DNA from: Coffea arabica
Taxonomy: Eukaryota; Streptophyta; Magnoliopsida; Gentianales; Rubiaceae
Direction of reading: 5' to 3'
DNA length: 64,000 nt
Assembly (NCBI RefSeq): GCF_036785885.1
Contig: NC_092312.1
Location: 22,400,001-22,464,000 of the forward strand
Made by a program: the position numbers and the translations under genes. Of the stretch, positions 1-11,858 are shown in pieces. Positions within the stretch are counted from its first letter, which is position 1. Every line of letters begins with the position of its first letter. The notes below the pieces were generated by a model. The model did not search any database. It was not told the origin of the DNA and saw nothing but the letters and a program-made list of their open reading frames with translations.

Positions 1-1316
1 GCATGATCTATGTGTGTTTTTTTTTGCCATTAATACGGTTTTTTGTATCAAATAAATTGTGTTGAACGGCTTTCAGTTAGTTTATTACTAATATTAGCTT
101 CTGTTTGATTGAAAAATAGCTTATTTTTTTAATAACAAAAATATGATTCTTGAAAAGAGAGAAGAAAGAAAATCTAACCAGACACTCAATCGCCAAAATT
201 CAAAAAGCAGAAAAGAAAAATCTGCTTTGAGTAGAAGTCCGGGAGACTTTAGGCAAATAGTAGGCACGCAATCACGGTCCAATTTCTCATGTTGGAGCGC
301 GACAGCCACGTGGGGAGTTCGTATATACGGCCAAAACATAACCGTGAGATTCAACGGCCAACGGCCAAAACCACCATTAACGGCTAACATACGGGCAATT
401 TATGTCCCCCTTTTCAGTTATGTGCGCCAAATATTCTACGAGGAGAGTGGCCTTGAAAACGGGGTCTTTGTTTGGACATATTTTCTACTGGTTAGACTTT
501 TTGGCTTGTTTGTCGCAGCGCATGGAAATAATTTGCAATTTTCATTTATTTGTCGCAGCTCGTAACTAATTAATGAACGTAATTAGTTGATATACATAAT
601 TATTTTTTTTGGGAAAATAATCATTTCCATGTTTGTAATTCTTCTGGATCCCTTGCTTTCAAGTCATGCAAAAATTTCTTTTGACTACTAGTTTCTCCAG
701 TCTTTTCATCAACCAAAAAAAAAGGAAACCTCCAGGTCCCATCAGTTAGCGCCCCTTACATCGGACTCCATAATTTTTTCTTCATGCTGATATTACGATG
801 ACGTATTGAGGTGGAATTGGCCCTTGATTTTTTGTTGCTTAGTGCTCTCTTTGGCATCAGAGGATCTTATCTATCAGTTACATTCTTCCTAACTCAAGCA
901 TTTATTCAAGATTGGATTGCGATACAGTACTATTTTAAAGTAATCCTCTGACCCTTTTTTACACTCAGTCTCACCTCTAACTATCAAATATAAGATTCGA
1001 ATCCTCTTAAACTGACGGCGGAAAAGGCTCCAAGAACAAAGAGTCAAATTAATTTGCCACAATAGTGCCGCTCATTAGGAATTAATAGTGCTAATTTTGA
1101 TGCCCCATAAATAAGTACACGAAGAACGAAGACCATATTCATGGTCAATAACTGCAAATCTTTTACTAGTCTTTAACAGATTCTACAGTAGTCAAATCTC
1201 TAATACTGTATCAGTGTATAGTATAGGCTTTGTAGAACATATTGCACATGGCAAAATTCTCTTGTTCCACCACAATAGACGGGACTGAAGCTTGGCTTCT
1301 TTGGGAGCCTGGCCTC
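1..1316. other. Intergenic DNA upstream of the first expansin gene
   Basis: AT-rich sequence without a convincing gene. A 140-codon open frame at 143-565 has no recognisable domain and runs through low-complexity sequence. Around 990-1005 lies a B-box-like stretch (GATTCGAATCC) that could be a remnant of a tRNA-derived SINE, but no A box or target duplication is visible. The 3' part must contain the promoter of the expansin gene. Confidence 0.5.
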
Positions 1317-1324
1317 TATAAATA
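1317..1324 (+). promoter_or_regulatory. TATA box of the beta-expansin gene
   Basis: TATAAATA lies about 100 bp upstream of the expansin ATG at 1426. This leaves room for a transcription start near 1350 and a 5' leader of roughly 75 bases. Inferred from motif and spacing only. Confidence 0.6.
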
Positions 1325-1425
1325 GCAGCGAAATTCTCAAAATCCAATCAAACCAAATCCATCAAACCTAAAGCATAGGAAGATATATAGAGCACTGATT
1401 TTTTAGCGACCTTCATCCCTTCATC

Positions 1426-3073
1426 ATGGCAACTAATTATCTCCTCTACCTTTCCTCCTACTTAACTCTCTTTTTCCTGGTTACAAACTTCTGCTCTTGC
1501 TTCAACCCCAAGCTTCTTAATGTATCGAAAATTCAATACCAATCCCAATCTGATTGGTCACCCGCTGGTGCAACCTGGTATGGAAGCCCTACTGGCGCAG
1601 GAAGTGATGGTAAGAGAACGAAAACAAAAAATGATATATAACTGTGTCCCCGATTGCCCGATGAGGTACATGTATCTCATCCGGGCAAAATCATCTCAGC
1701 TTGAACTGTTGTTAACGTATAATTCACATATTGAGATTGTAATAAACAACGACATTACAAGATTCTGTGTTTTTATTGTTTAAGGATTATACGCCTTACA
1801 CTTATGAATTTACGTACGTCAAAGAAGAAAACCTGTTTACCAACAATATTCCGACATAAAATCAATGAATTAATTCTGATAACTCCTATTTTCAATCAAC
1901 AATGTAGGTGGGGCTTGTGGATACACCAGTGCGGTTGATCAGCCACCATTCTCTTCTTTAATATCGGCAGGAGGTCCTTCCCTCTATAACTCGGGCAAAG
2001 GTTGTGGAGCATGCTATCAGGTGCATGCCACAAGACACACAAGAATATTAAGTTGTTCAGAAATTTCTAAATCCGTATAAAATGTTACATCTTTTTATGC
2101 AGTTGTGCGTACTTAATTTTGGCTGTCTTATGCGTAGTTTTCTTTTGTTTCGTACTACGTACAAATCTTCAGGTTAAATGCACAGAAGATGTTAATGGAG
2201 CATGCTCAGGATCTCCTGTTACTGTGGTTATAACCGATCAATGTCCAGGAGGTCCTTGCGTCTCAGATTCAGTTCACTTCGATTTAAGTGGCACAGCTTT
2301 TGGAGCCATGGCCACTTCCGGCGAAGCTGATGAATTGCGCAATGCCGGAGTCCTAAAAATACAGTATAAGAGGTTAGAAATCAGATATTCTTCTTTTTCC
2401 AGGCGAAAGTTTCCGTCATTCTTGACTAATTTTTACTGCTCGAAATTGACTAAGGTCATGCTACAAATACCCTACGACGTACCAAGTCAAAAAAATATGC
2501 TCCAATCAGATTGACAATGCGAAGTACAAAGCTAAAAATTCAAACTAAATGGACAGTCAGTCGTATGGCAAAAATTATGGGAACATGTTTTTCACTAAAT
2601 GAAGGTCGTCGTAATCTGATTAGTGTCATCATAACCTGATTTTCCAAGAGAGATGACGCCATGACATTTGTTATATATAGTTTTAACAACAGAACATCAT
2701 ACTCGACATTTTTTCATTAATGCAATTTTCAATTCTGAACAGGGTTCCGTGTAACTATCCTGGAGTATCTGTGGCCTTTCACGTCGATGCTGGCTCCAAT
2801 CCCGACTATTTTGCCGCATTGGTTGAATTCGAAGATGGGGATGGCGAACTTTCGGGGGTTCAACTCAAACAAGCACTGGATTCGGAATCATGGCTTCCCA
2901 TGCAGCAATCTTGGGGTGCTGTCTGGAAATTGGACACGGGTTCTACATTGCAAGCTCCATTTTCAATTAAGCTAACAGCAGAATCCGGCGCCACTCTGGT
3001 GGCAAACAATGTCATCCCTGCTGGCTGGCAACCTGGAAGCACTTATAGATCAGTTGTAAATTTCAATGCCTAG
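1426..3073 (+). CDS. EXPB: Beta-expansin, four exons, apparently intact
   Basis: Secreted cell-wall loosening protein. Exons are 1426-1609, 1908-2020, 2173-2372 and 2743-3073, all with GT-AG introns, and give 275 residues, normal for expansins. A hydrophobic signal peptide (about residues 1-26) ends at a Cys-rich stretch. Domain 1 (double-psi barrel, GH45-like) shows [44 protein letters not shown] and the HFD motif in [15 protein letters not shown]. Domain 2 (cellulose-binding, group-1 pollen-allergen fold) keeps SWGAVWKLD and ends in [21 protein letters not shown] and the TWYG motif place it in EXPB rather than in the expansin-like A or B groups. Expansins bind cellulose and hemicellulose and loosen walls without hydrolysis. 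It heads a cluster of related copies downstream and is the most canonical member. Confidence 0.93.
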
Positions 3074-4256
3074 GTTTAAGGAATATAAGAACCAGCTCAT
3101 AGTTTTTATTAGAGCAAAATGGATGATGAGTACATCGTCAAGGAAATAAGGTTCGACTAGTAACTCTATAGATCTGTACTAGTAATAGTTGACACTTACA
3201 TCCTTTTTTCTTTTCAGCTGAAATAAATGGAAAAACTTCATTATGGAGCAAAGATAAATGTTGCTTTCCTACATCCTAAAAAAAACAAAAAGATAAATGT
3301 TGCTAATATAGCATAGAAACTAGTACTACTAAATCATTATGGTCGATCCAGTGATTAAGGAGAGGGCTCTTAGAATCCTTCCGACTATCCAAAAAAAATA
3401 AATCTAATACTACTAATTTCTGTTGCTTGCATTTATAGAGTGCAAGTCAACCACTATCGAGTTGCATTGATTTCCTTAATTTTTTTTTTCACAAGCATTT
3501 AACCTCTCTTCTTTACGTGTTTAGACAAAATTACTCCTGTATGATAAAGCTCCAGAAACTGCAGAAAGATTTGTAAGAAATTACGCCTAATAATCTATGA
3601 ATATGCGAGATTAAGGAAATTTAGTAACTGGATAATTTATTGCAGAAGTTGCGATTCATCTAGTCCCTAAATCTTTCAAACTCAGATTACACGAATCAAT
3701 TTAGTCCCCTCAAACTAACTTTTGAATTCGAAAATCTCTATCATTAATAGTCGACTGTAAACTTACTTTTCCTTAAAAAAAATTCTACAAGAAAGAAAGA
3801 GGTGAAATTTAAAAAGTGAGAAAGGGGAATGGAAATTAGAACTCAAGACTTGGGGTGAGATTTAAGAAATGGAGAGAAGGAATGAAAATTAGGACCTAGA
3901 ATCTGTGAGTTTTGACATCTTAATTTTAGCCACTTGATTAAAGTCTTCTCGACATACACACACCGTTCTTTTCTTTTTATGCTGTAAATCTATTTGTGGA
4001 ATCCATGATAGAATAGACATAGTTTAACAATAGCAGAAGTATCTCTTGTTATCATTCTTGTATATATGGTGGTTTTCTATCCTTTAATCATCAGAACAGA
4101 AGCAATAAAAGTTGCTCTAGCTTCGTGTCAGTTTTTTACAAAGTAAATTGTTGTTTAGATGGCTCTTAGTATGCTAAGGAGGTCCAGGGGTAATCCGAAA
4201 AGGATTGAATCATCACCAGATCAGACGGGTGCATTACAGCACACTCGCCTGGATTT
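3074..4256. other. Intergenic DNA between expansin copies
   Basis: AT-rich, no gene seen. Around 3340-3400 a tRNA-like stretch followed by a short A-run may be a decayed SINE. Sequence at 3660-3720 resembles the 'agtccct' type ends of MULE MITEs but no partner end was found. Confidence 0.4.
3222..3227 (+). terminator. Candidate polyadenylation signal of the beta-expansin gene
   Basis: AATAAA about 150 bp downstream of the expansin stop codon. Plausible near-upstream polyadenylation element; motif evidence only. Confidence 0.35.
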
Positions 4257-5402
4257 TTGAAATCAAGCCACTTTAAATGTGCCTCCCACCCCACCCAGCC
4301 TTGGTTGCATGAGATTTCTCTTTTGCTAACTTTCATAGGTCTTTTCTCTACATTTAGTTCTTCCAGGAGTGTCAAGTCACATAATGCTTCTCAATCTTTA
4401 GCTAGTTTTTCACCTGCCGTTGCAACATTTTATGGGGATCCCCATGGAGCAGGCAGCACTGGTTCGTATATGGTGACACAAATGTTATATTCCAGCTCTT
4501 CAGATTGTATTGTCATTCATGCATATTTCCCTTTCAAGCGAACATTATAATAAAATTAGTTTAGGGTGCGACAAAGAATTTTCCATTACATTTTGTGGAG
4601 GCAAGCAACATTTTTATTTTCTTTTTGACAAGTCAGATCTAACATTTACAATTAATTAAAGAATGAAACAGTAAAAAATTTTAAAAAAAAATCAGAAAGG
4701 GCAAAGCTGTTGGTTTTCGGAGCGATTTCTTTTTGTCAAAGACTAAAAAGCGTGAAATAGGTAAAAGTAATTAACATTCAATGTTCTAAACCTTGATGAA
4801 CCGCCCATCATTTAAGCAGTAATATGTTTGAAAATTTCAATGGTTAATTCGGTGAGTAGGAGGAGCTTGTGGATATGAAGATGCTGTGGAGAAGCCACCT
4901 TTCTTATCTAGAGTTTCTGCTGGAAATGAAGCTTCATTTAAGCAGGGCAAAGGCTGTGGAAGTTGCTATTTGGTACTAATTAATTATCCATCTATTAATT
5001 GTCTTTACTACATCATAGAATCCTGTACACCTTTACCTCATCGAAAATTCTAATACACCTAAAAAAATATCTCCAGTCTCAACCAAAATTGTGACAAGAC
5101 AAGGCAAGAGATATTCTTAGCCAGTGATAAGTCATTTCAAGTTATTTTGCCTTTACTACTAAGTTGAGGATACGCATGCATGGATCCCAATTTTAGGTGT
5201 TATGCACAACAGCGTCCAATTCGGCCTGTTCTGGTTCTGCAGTAACTGCAGTCATCACTGATCAGTGCGGCGGTTCCTGCGGCGGTGAATGGCGATCCTG
5301 TTCATTTTGATCCAAGTGGAACTGCTTTAGGGGCTTTGGCAAAGCGTTGCCAAGCCGATCAATTGCGCAGCGCTGGCAGGATCAATATTCTTTATCAAAG
5401 GA
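4257..5402 (+). pseudogene. Beta-expansin pseudogene lacking its last exon
   Basis: Homologous to exons 1-3 of the neighbouring beta-expansins. Exon 1 (to 4461) encodes a hydrophobic leader and SPAVATFYGDPHGAGSTG, but no in-frame ATG precedes it. Exon 2 (4860-4972) encodes [15 protein letters not shown] and [11 protein letters not shown]. Exon 3 (5197-5402) starts VLCTTASNSACSGSAV, then a frameshift near 5281-5287 separates [11 protein letters not shown] from [18 protein letters not shown]. The third donor reads AG|GATAAT instead of AG|GT, and the cellulose-binding domain encoded by exon 4 is absent: the sequence runs into a repeat shared with 15.45-16.3 kb. Four independent lesions make function very unlikely. 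Confidence 0.88.
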
Positions 5403-5488
5403 TAATTAGTGCTTCCTTTTTATGTTAATTGCTCACATCTAACTAATTAATTATTGGTCCAACCTCAATCAGTCGTATCATTTTCAGC

Positions 5489-5850
5489 ATGTGATTTCAG
5501 CAACGGCTTAGTAATGGTAATGCAATCAAATTAAGTTTGTAGAAATGCTGATATGTATTGGAAATCTAGGAAAAACAAACTCTAAAAAAGAAAAAGACAC
5601 AGAAAATTCTGAATACTAAGATGCCGAAAAACGTTCACGTACCATATGTGATTGTTTTCTTCTATTTCTTAGATTAATTATCATTCCTTTCGTCCTTGGT
5701 TGTCTAAGCATTTGTGGGACAGAAATGGCTTAGTATTGGCATTGAAGGATTACCATAACATCAATATACCTACCGTTTTATATATTGGTTGAAAGTTAGT
5801 AGATAAACTATTTTTATGTGTTTAATTAGATTACAGTACAATAAAATTAG
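5489..5850. repeat. Segment A, left copy of a direct repeat
   Basis: Aligns in the same orientation with 15453-16297 from a shared start (gatttcagcaa(c/t)ggcttag) to a shared end (ttacagtacaataaaa). The right copy is longer because it contains a MULE-type MITE (15557-16028). It lies immediately outside the inverted expansin block and marks the ancestral duplication unit. Confidence 0.8.
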
Positions 5851-6543
5851 CCCTATGGTTTTTTTTTTTTAGAATTTCTAAAACAAGTGATCAGTCAAAA
5901 AAAGAAAGACCTATGGTTTAATTTTTTTTTTTGACATAAGATCAAGCCCGTCATTAATTCTAAAAACTTAGAAGGTTGCGATGGACCAAATTCTTTTACG
6001 TGGTATTCCATGGCTACAATTAAAGCTCGAAAGTTTTAAAGTACAAGGGAGAATTTTGCATGCTGTAATCATATTTGAAGTCTCAGGGACTTATACCTTG
6101 AGAAAAGTTCGAAAATGATAGAATTCACGAGATGACGGGAATTAAAATCTCAAGAAGACCAAAAGTTCTAACTGAATACTATTAGAGATATTTATTAGTG
6201 TACAAAAGTAATCGAAATAGAGGTTTATTACTTTTTTAACCCCTTTCAGGAAGAGATAATGGTGGCCTAAATCATTCAAAGGATCAACGAAAATTTTGGT
6301 CCCAAAAATTAAAGATTTTGAGTTAAGTCTCACAATTTTTTGAATTTAGACTAATTTTAAATTACTTCCTAGTATTTCTGAATTAATTATTTTTTATTAT
6401 TAATCTCATCACCATTTTAGGCTGCTTGAGATCAAATGTCTCTGGAACAAATTGGCATAATTCTTAATCTTCAAGATAGCACTTCACTGATTGCAAGAAT
6501 ATATGTTTGGCCACAATCCAACAGATAAACAGTTCCTTAGACT

Positions 6544-7935
6544 TCGGGGTGGGCACGGGTCGGGTACCCGCTCCTAACAAGATATGGCTGACCCAACCCT
6601 AAAATATAGGATCAGCCATTTTTCGACCCTAACCCGCTCCTAATGTTTTCGGGTTCTTGAAAAAAAGGGGCGAGTCATAGGGTACCCGCCCCTAAAAAAA
6701 AAACTATTTTTCAATAAAAAAATATTTTTCACTTAATATCAACATATTTTCCAATAAAAAAAAGTATGCTTTCCAATTAACATTGGTAGATATATTATAA
6801 TCAAAATCCATGCATCACCATTCTCACACATTTCATCCAATAATCAAACAGATTTCATAAATTTAGTACATATTAGAATTATAATATCTAATAGATAAAA
6901 CGAAATTTTATGATAATTTTGAGTACATCACCGTTCTCACGCATTTCATTCTTCTATAACATAACAAACACAAGAATAATAAGTACATGGCAACTTTTCC
7001 AACCTTTTCAAGTATAACAAACACAAGGATAAAACGAAGTTTTATGATAATTTTGAGTACATCACCATTCTCACGTATTGCATTCTTTTACAACATAACA
7101 AATACAAGAATAATAAGTATATGACAACTTTTCCAAGTTCCTTAAGGATATTATGGTACAAGATTGCATCCAAAATGAGTCGATTGTGGAATCAAGTTCG
7201 GAAAAGAATTGAATAGAGCTAATAATTTTTGAAGAAAGTATAACCAAAATAATCTCGAAAAATTTTTCCCAACTTTCTTACACCTTTGGAATAGACCTTG
7301 TTGCATTAAAGGTGATGAAAAAGAAAAATAAATTTTTTGCACTAAAATAAAGGAAACAAATTTAAGAGACACAATTGCAATAAAATAAATAAATAAATGA
7401 AAGACACAAATGTTTTAATTATCTAGCTAACAGAAAATTGGAGCTCCAAACACAAATTTTTGATTGAATTGATCAAAATTTTGCAAAAAAGATCGATGGA
7501 AGTAGAATAAAAATGAAAAAGGATGAAAGAGATGAACAATTTTTATGATAGAGTTTCACAAAATTTTCTTTGTTTTATTCATTTGGTTCAGGTTTTACCC
7601 AGAATATTCACTTTTTTTAGACAAGATGAAGAGAGGCGGATCATATGAGATTAAAATATGAGGTTGTGAATTACTTTACTTACACTTAGGATTAAAAATT
7701 ATAAAATTATATAATGAACTCTTATTTTTTTAATATTTATATAATATACCCTGCGGGTCGGGTACCTGCGATTTTTTATTTTGCTGATCCGTATCCGTAT
7801 CCATTTTTGCGGGTACCCCAACCCGCATCTGCCCCATCAAGAAAAATCGGATCGGATATCCTATTTTTCGAATCAGATCGGATCGGGTTGGTCGGGTTTC
7901 GGATCGGATTGGGTTTTTTGCCCCCCCCCCCCCTA
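6544..7935. mobile_element. Non-autonomous hAT element, 1392 bp
   Basis: Flanked by a perfect 8-bp target duplication CTTAGACT (6536-6543 and 7936-7943), as expected of hAT transposons. The ends are inverted and begin T(C/A)GGGG followed by GGGCA, with subterminal GGGTCGGGTACCCG-type repeats. The interior is AT-rich, has no transposase, and contains an internal tandem duplication of about 135 bp (about 6895-7020 and 7030-7155). The right arm of the inverted repeat near 18225-18250 shows the uninterrupted site with one copy of the target, confirming the insertion. Confidence 0.88.
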
Positions 7936-7999
7936 CTTAGACTGACTAATAATCTCAATTCAGCCCTTTGCTTGCCAGCTACAGAATGCTCAAGATTAT

Positions 8000-9477
8000 T
8001 CAAAAATTAACAGATGATATGTAACGTGAGCCGGGCTTCCAATTCGCTGGAATCGCATTTGGAGCCACAAGGCTTCGTCTGGATTCAACTTGTGTCAACC
8101 TGATGGAAAACGGCCCATTTGTCCCGGTTGGAATGTTGTACTTGTATGTTGCACCAAACACTTGTTGCATCGGAAACCACTGCCTGGATCCCGCCGGTTG
8201 GATCTCCGCAGAAGCAACGTCTCCATCACCATTTACGTACTCAATTGCAGCAGACAAGTAGTATCGATTGGAACCGGGGTCGACTTTGAACGCAATCTTC
8301 TGATTACCATAGTTGCACGAGTTAATCCCGAAAATTACTTCAGTAACAATAATATATTTATAGTACAGAAAAAAAATTGTCTTCTATTTTATCCCTGAAA
8401 TCTACTGGCAAAACCTTTATCGTAAGTCTACGTACTATTTGCTCACCTTTGATAATGGACGTTGATTCTACCAAGTTTGCGCAAAACATCGGCCTGGCCT
8501 GGCTTTGCTAAGTAACCAAAAGCAGTTGAACTGAAATCAAAATGAACAGGATCATTGTTGCAGGCATTGGGACACTCATCTGTGATTGTTATCTTGACCG
8601 GAGAACCAGAGCATGCCCTATAAACGTTTGCACTGCATAGCACCTGAAATTGCATGCACGAGTCATTTGAAAACCAAGAAACCATCCCGGGTATAGTTAG
8701 CTACCAAAAATATCAAGCAGGCATTCTTCAAAAAAGAAAAAAATTATAGGCTGCTCTTGATTGCTGCGGATTTTGCAATATTGGATGGGTTTATAGGATC
8801 TAACCATTTTGCCAATTGAAAAATCTAAAATTCAGACAGAGAAAAAATACAAGGGCATGATACAAGATACTGATTTCTTGGAATTAAAATAAAAAAATTA
8901 GGTGAAATAAACGCCGTATCACGATTTAAGCTAGCAGCGACGTGCATTATAGAAGTAACTTATGCAAGCCAACAAAAACATGCAGAGTAAGCATTTACCG
9001 CATAGCAATTGCCGCAGCCTTTGCCCTGTTTAAATAGGGCTCGGTTTCCAGCAGCTATCTTGCTTGAGAAAGGTGGCTGAGCAATGTCATTTTGATTTCC
9101 AAATCCACATCCTCCGCCTGTGTGAATCAAAATGAAAATAAATGAATCTCATAGAAATGCATGTTATAGCCTAGTTTGATAATATTTGTGGCACATTAAG
9201 AGCAGTACTAAGAATTAATGATTGCAATATCTTAACAGGCTATCTTCGTTGTGTATTTTCTTACAAAGAAGGGAGGATATATTATCTTCTAATAAAATTA
9301 TTTTGAACAGCAGATTTTTCTTCTACTAAAGTCATGACATTCAATAGTTACGTGTGTCCTGTAAAAGTGCATACCACGCCCTTCATAAAATGTTGCTATT
9401 GCCGATGAATAAGCAGCTAGGGTTACATTAAGCGACCCAACACTTGCGCAAGAACAAAAACTGGACAAAAATGACAT
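8000..9477 (-). pseudogene. Beta-expansin pseudogene, inverted copy
   Basis: Copy of the gene at 16817-18177 on the opposite strand. Exon remnants: 9375-9477 (from an internal ATG, MSFLSSFCSC), 8999-9117, 8447-8643, and exon 4 from about 8317 to 8000. Coding content is well kept (GGGCGF, VHFDFSSTAFGYLA, a domain 2 ending YISSVNF). Against the intact copy, about 60 bp are missing around the start codon, the TATA stretch is shortened, and 20 bp spanning the intron-3 acceptor and the first codons of exon 4 (Val-Pro-Cys) are deleted at 8314-8317. Intron 1 is 257 bp against 80 bp. Without that acceptor normal splicing cannot occur, so it is most likely dead, though cryptic splicing cannot be excluded. 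Confidence 0.82.
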
Positions 9478-9567
9478 GATAACGAACAGAATCAGCAAGT
9501 AATAAATTTTCTGATTGGTACTATGCTGCGGAATCAAGTGCTTATATAGGAATTAATTTAGTCACTC

Positions 9568-10686
9568 TTGAATTTTTTTTTTTTTGACTGTAAAAAACAT
9601 TTCATTCATTCATTCAAATCTCCAATTACAGCTTTACCCAAAGATGGAGGGAAATCATTCCACCGTACAATTCTACCTACTAATTCCACCGTACAATTCT
9701 ACCTACAATTTTAGACTATGAACTGGCACATTTCTAGTTCTACACACGTGGAAAATCTTACAGCATTCAAAGCTATCATATAAAATTCGAGCGTTATCCA
9801 GCCAGCTCTCCGAATAAGAGAAATCGGCTCTATCACTATTCAATTTTTGAACGACAATGATAGAGTCAATTTCTAGAGTCAACGTCAATTCCAACTTCCT
9901 TAGCCCATTCTAAACCCTTAATGACAGCAAGAATTTCAGAAAATTCAGCAGATGAAGTTTTACCGATTCTTTCCGCAAATGCTGCCATGATTTGTCCTTC
10001 ATCATCTCTGACAATAACACCAATTCCTGCTTCCTCTGGAGTCCGTGCTGCATCAACGTTGATCTTCAAAAGGCCTTGCTCTGGAGGATGCCACTGCCCA
10101 ATCAATTCCTTTGAGCTATAAAACTTGCTTTCTTCCTGACCTTTAATGAACTCCATTAAATATGATTTAGCCTACTCAACCACCACTTGAGGTCTCATTA
10201 CCTATCCTTCAAATAACATGCTGCTATTTCTTGCGTACCATATCATCCACAGGATGGTCACAATCAGCTCTCTCTCTCTCTCTCTCTCTCTCCATTTCTT
10301 GACCAGTTTGCAAAATCATCTGCATTAAATCTAAAATTCTCATATTTCCTTTTACCCCAACCGCCTAATCTAACCTCCATATCAGATACACTTCTGCACA
10401 CACGCTCAACCAAATCATCTTCATCATTTTTCCAGTGCTGACTAATCAATTGACTAGATTCGTCATCATCACGTAACCATGTGGCTTCAAATCTAAAAAG
10501 TCTTCTGCGTACCTGCTTATTGGCTCTTTTCTGTCTTATCTCCACCTTAATTGGAACCTGGTCTCAGTGAGAGGCTGCCACATGTTTAGCCACATTTCCT
10601 GGAACAGATTTTGCCACCCGGAGTTTGTTAGAGCACGATCTAATCATAAATACAAAGTTGCATGGGCTTCTCTTCTATTGCACCAT
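9568..10686 (-). mobile_element. L1-type LINE fragment (LINE A), internally deleted
   Basis: Read on the minus strand it ends in poly(A) (the T-run at 9568-9580). The 3' coding part has a plant LINE RNase H domain at 10156-9700 (GQWHPPEQGLLKINVDAA, GIGVIVRDDEG, AEFSEILAVIKGLEWA). It is preceded by a zf-RVT-to-RNase H linker (ILWMIWYARN, about 10255-10160). The 5' part (10545-10264) resembles the region between endonuclease and reverse transcriptase (FRFEATWLRDDDE). The reverse transcriptase itself is missing, with the junction at a CT repeat. It interrupts the promoter side of the left inverted-repeat arm; the uninterrupted site is near 16690-16710. Stops and the deletion make it inactive. 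Confidence 0.8.
10268..10292. repeat. (CT)n microsatellite inside LINE A
   Basis: A pure CT run at the junction where LINE A lost its reverse-transcriptase region. Confidence 0.9.
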
Positions 10687-11324
10687 GGGAATTCGGGTGA
10701 ACAAACTCAAGGATACAAAACCTTTCATAGACTAATTTTAAAAGACATAGGTTGTAATACATGAAGATGGGATATACAGACAACATGATATCATGCGCCT
10801 GGTCTTGGTATCTTTTTTTTTTTTTTTTTTTTTTTTTTCAAAATGATAACAGGATTGTATTAATAGTATAAACTTTATAATTGCAAGCAAAGCTCGACAG
10901 ATCTATACAAAGAGTGTACCCTGACACTCAGGATTTATGCATTCCTTATCTTGAATTATGCCTAAGGCATAGGAGCTAATGATTCGACTGTGTACATGAT
11001 TAATATCTATACCAACTGGCCAAAAGGAGCACATATGAAACAGTTTTCTCAAGTCCTGTGTATCTTCCATTAAGGCAGACAGCCTGATGTCCTCAGCTTG
11101 TTCACTTGTGAGCTGTCGTATGAGCTGTTTGCTCTCAACTTGGGCCTCAGTTCTTCTCCATTGCTTCATTGCAGCTTTGCTGAGAGTGAGCTTGACCGCC
11201 ACTGCTTCATCTAATGTCGTCATCCCTGTATTTCTCTCCTTCAGGGCCCAAGCTTCCAAGACATTGTTCTTGCCATCAGTTGCTACCAATCCTATCCCAA
11301 GATTGTGGCTTTCCACTTGTGTTT

Positions 11325-11794
11325 TGTTAGGAAATTGGCTTAATTTCTTTTAGTCAAGATCCTTATTTGGTGTAGAAAATAACTAGTTTCCTACTTAGAT
11401 TTTAATTACTTGAAGTAGTAGTCAAATAAAGTCCTATTTGGTTTAGAATTAGATGTTATTTCCTACTCTATATGAGTTTATGAATTAGTATTGGTTTTCA
11501 ATTATTATTTGATTTTTTGGCCAAGTAATATTCTCTATAAATAGGTAGATTGACATACTACAAAAACACAAAAAAAGAGTGAGAGAGTTCTTAGTGGGGC
11601 TTGGGAATCAAGTTGTAATCTTGTGGTGTTTTTCTCTCATAGTAAGAACAAGTTTTTTTCTCCGTGGACGTAGACTTGATAATTAAGCCGCACCACGTTA
11701 ATTCTTGTGTGTTGCTCATCGTTCATGCTAGATATTGTTTTCTATTAAATTGTTGGTCTTTTTCTGTTCAAATAATTGGCCTGATACTCTAACA
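11325..11794 (+). repeat. 5' LTR of the Copia element
   Basis: 470 bp, TGTTAG...CTAACA. Contains TATAAATA near 11535, a probable promoter. Pairs with 13321-13809. Confidence 0.92.
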
Positions 11795-11796
11795 AG

Positions 11797-11808
11797 TGGT
11801 ATCAGAGC
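11797..11808 (+). other. Primer-binding site of the Copia element
   Basis: TGGTATCAGAGC directly inside the 5' LTR, the classic initiator tRNA-Met complement of plant Copia elements. Confidence 0.88.
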
Positions 11809-11858
11809 TCCGTTGGGATTTTGGTTAATTATTTGAATTGAGTGGGTGATTATATACC

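Larger units (their letters stand above)
5871..10810. repeat. Left arm of the expansin inverted repeat
   Basis: Reverse-complement match to 16449-18942. It covers the 3' flank, the whole expansin body and its promoter as far as the sequence ending ggtcttggtat. It is longer than the right arm because it contains a hAT element (6544-7935), extra intron-1 sequence, and a LINE fragment (about 9568-10686). Both arms hold an expansin copy, broken here and apparently intact on the right. Confidence 0.85.

Noticed and set aside
143-565. 140-codon open frame near the window start
   Set aside because: No domain, low-complexity Lys/Glu-rich beginning, no promoter; an overlapping frame on the other strand is equally open.
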